A model generated the notes under the pieces. It did not search any database. It saw only the letters and a list, made by a program, of their open reading frames with translations, and was not told where the DNA came from. Below, one piece after another: positions 5,533 through 6,806 of a stretch of 6,806 bases of DNA. Origin of the DNA: Armatimonadota bacterium (GTDB lineage: Bacteria > Armatimonadota > JAAZEB01); NCBI GenBank assembly GCA_012841485.1, contig DUUU01000564.1, positions 1 through 6,806 of the forward strand. Reading direction: 5' to 3'. The first letter of the stretch is position 1, and each line of letters starts with the position of its first letter. The position numbers and the translations under genes were made by a program.

Positions 5533-6806
5533 ATGGCAAAGGACGAGAAGGGGGCGCCGGAGGCGCGCCTCCAGATCAGCGGCATCTATCCTCACCTGGC
5601 GGTCTTCAGCAACGACGGTGAAGTGGGCATCGGGGCCGTCGTTCCCTGGGCAGGGAAGCTGTGGATGATCACCTACCCGCCCCACCATCGCACCGGCGGG
5701 CCGGATAAGCTGTATGAGATCAACCCGGATCTCAACGTCACCATCCGCCCGGAAAGCGTCGGTGGCACGCACGCCTGCCGCATGATCCACCGCGAGTCGA
5801 ACCAGCTGATCATCGGGCCCTACTTCATCGATGCCCGGGGAGGAGTGCGCGCGGCCGATCCGCACGTGCTCGTGGGCCGGATGACCGCCGTCATGCGCCA
5901 CCTCAAGGACCCGGCGAACAAGGTCTACTTCTTCGACATGGAAGGGCCGATCTACGAGGTGGAGATCCACACCCTGGCGGTGGAGCGCCTCTTTGAGAAG
6001 CCGGTGCCCGGTTGGCACGGCAAGGGAGGCTACACCGCGCAGGGGCGCGTGGTCATTGCCAATAACGGCGAGTGGCAGGCTCTGGATGGGCCGTTCCACT
6101 TCCTCGCCGAGCCCGAGAAGACCACGCCGGAGGATGCCGGCGTCCTCGCCGAGTGGGATGGCGAGCGGTGGCGCATCATCGAGCGCAAGCCGTTCTGCGA
6201 GGTGACGGGGCCGGGCGGGATCGAGGGCGCTCCCGATGACCAGAGTCCCCTCTGGGCCTCTGGATGGGATAAGCGCTCGGTGATTCTGAAGCTCCTGGAC
6301 GGCGGACGGTGGAGCACGTTCCGCCTCCCGAAGGCAAGTCACTGTTACGACCCGATCCACGGCTGGTACACGGAGTGGCCGCGCATCCGCGAGGTGGGCG
6401 GCGGCAAGTGGATGATGACGATGCATGGCATGCTCTGGGACTTCCCGCCCGGCTTTCGCGCCAGCGCGACCGGCGGCCTTGCGCCCATCGCCAGCCACCT
6501 GCGCTACATTCCCGACTTCTGCGACTGGAACGGCCGGCTGATTCTCGCGGGCGATGACACCTCGATCATGCAAAACCCGATGGCGGGCCAGTCGCAATCC
6601 AACCTCTGGTTTGGCACGCGCGACGATCTCCGCTTCTTCGGGCCCCGATCCGGGTGGGGCGGCCCCTGGCTCCAGGATGCCGTTCGCGCGGGCGAGGCTT
6701 CCGACCCGTTCCTGATCCACGGCTTCGACCGGCGCGTGGTTCACCTCTCCCACGATGCGGATGCCCCGGTCCGCTTCACCCTGGAGTGCGACCCCGATGG
6801 CCAGGA
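5533..6806 (+). CDS. Uncharacterised conserved beta-rich protein, C-terminus beyond the window
   Basis: An unbroken frame of 424 codons runs from ATG 5533 off the right edge. GGGGAG at 5521-5526 lies 6 bases before ATG 5533. The in-frame ATG at 5527 directly abuts that site, so 5533 is the better start. No signal peptide or membrane segment is seen, so it is probably cytoplasmic. The sequence is rich in Trp, Gly, Asp and His and reads as short beta strands with repeated 'label plus value' phrases: KLYEINPDLN (59-68), IYEVEIHTL (140-148), LAEWDGERW (205-213), VILKLLDGGRW (250-260). This fits a propeller-like fold. Distinctive blocks are GGTHACRMIHRESNQLIIGP (77-96), VTGPGGI (224-230), LPKASHCYDPIHGWYTEWPR (265-284) and MMTMHGMLWDFP (294-305). 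I remember similar blocks in 'hypothetical' proteins of Planctomycetota and Bacteroidota, but I know of no assigned function. It follows the Gfo/Idh/MocA gene by 147 bp. Confidence 0.88.
   Translation, partial: MAKDEKGAPEARLQISGIYPHLAVFSNDGEVGIGAVVPWAGKLWMITYPPHHRTGGPDKLYEINPDLNVTIRPESVGGTHACRMIHRESNQLIIGPYFIDARGGVRAADPHVLVGRMTAVMRHLKDPANKVYFFDMEGPIYEVEIHTLAVERLFEKPVPGWHGKGGYTAQGRVVIANNGEWQALDGPFHFLAEPEKTTPEDAGVLAEWDGERWRIIERKPFCEVTGPGGIEGAPDDQSPLWASGWDKRSVILKLLDGGRWSTFRLPKASHCYDPIHGWYTEWPRIREVGGGKWMMTMHGMLWDFPPGFRASATGGLAPIASHLRYIPDFCDWNGRLILAGDDTSIMQNPMAGQSQSNLWFGTRDDLRFFGPRSGWGGPWLQDAVRAGEASDPFLIHGFDRRVVHLSHDADAPVRFTLECDPDGQ

Noticed and set aside
5410..6753. 447-codon open frame on the - strand opposite the unknown protein
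   Set aside because: It has no recognisable domain, while the + strand frame shows coherent strands, conserved blocks and a ribosome site. Long antisense frames are common in GC-rich genes.

Overview
The window is high-GC bacterial DNA, densely coding, with good Shine-Dalgarno sequences ahead of most genes. The best lineage clue is the DUF1559-type prepilin (H-X9-DG family) at 3265-3957. Its N-terminal block ([19 protein letters not shown], then [10 protein letters not shown] and CQSNLKQIG) is typical of the large prepilin families of Armatimonadota, Planctomycetota and relatives. I favour Armatimonadota, but only moderately: this is recognition from memory, not a search.

Layout, + strand: the last codons of an upstream gene (1-34, ending NAERLLGL, like amidohydrolases), a divergent LDH2/malate dehydrogenase-type oxidoreductase (147-1178), a classical short-chain dehydrogenase (1283-1999), a Gfo/Idh/MocA oxidoreductase (4333-5385), and a long uncharacterised beta-rich protein that runs off the right edge (5533 to beyond 6806). 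Layout, - strand, in the middle: a DUF1559/H-X9-DG prepilin (3265-3957) and, downstream of it, a type I signal peptidase (1990-2751). The signal peptidase stop overlaps the dehydrogenase stop tail-to-tail by 10 bp.

The + strand genes look like catabolism or modification of a sugar, sugar acid or related polyol: a possible amidohydrolase (a family that includes sugar lactonases), three different NAD(P)-linked oxidoreductases, and an unknown protein of a kind I associate with glycan-using bacteria. The exact substrate cannot be read from the sequence. The - strand pair concerns the cell surface and secretion, and interrupts the metabolic genes.

Two stretches longer than 300 bases hold no convincing gene. 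The first, 2752-3264, is rich in inverted repeats and includes the structured leader of the signal peptidase gene. The second, 3958-4332, is the divergent promoter region between the prepilin and the Gfo/Idh/MocA gene. I see no tRNA, rRNA, CRISPR array, insertion sequence or phage gene. The points most worth a second look are the unknown C-terminal-edge protein, the altered cofactor motif of the LDH2-type enzyme, the Pro/Gly-rich tail of the signal peptidase, and the hairpin-rich intergenic region.
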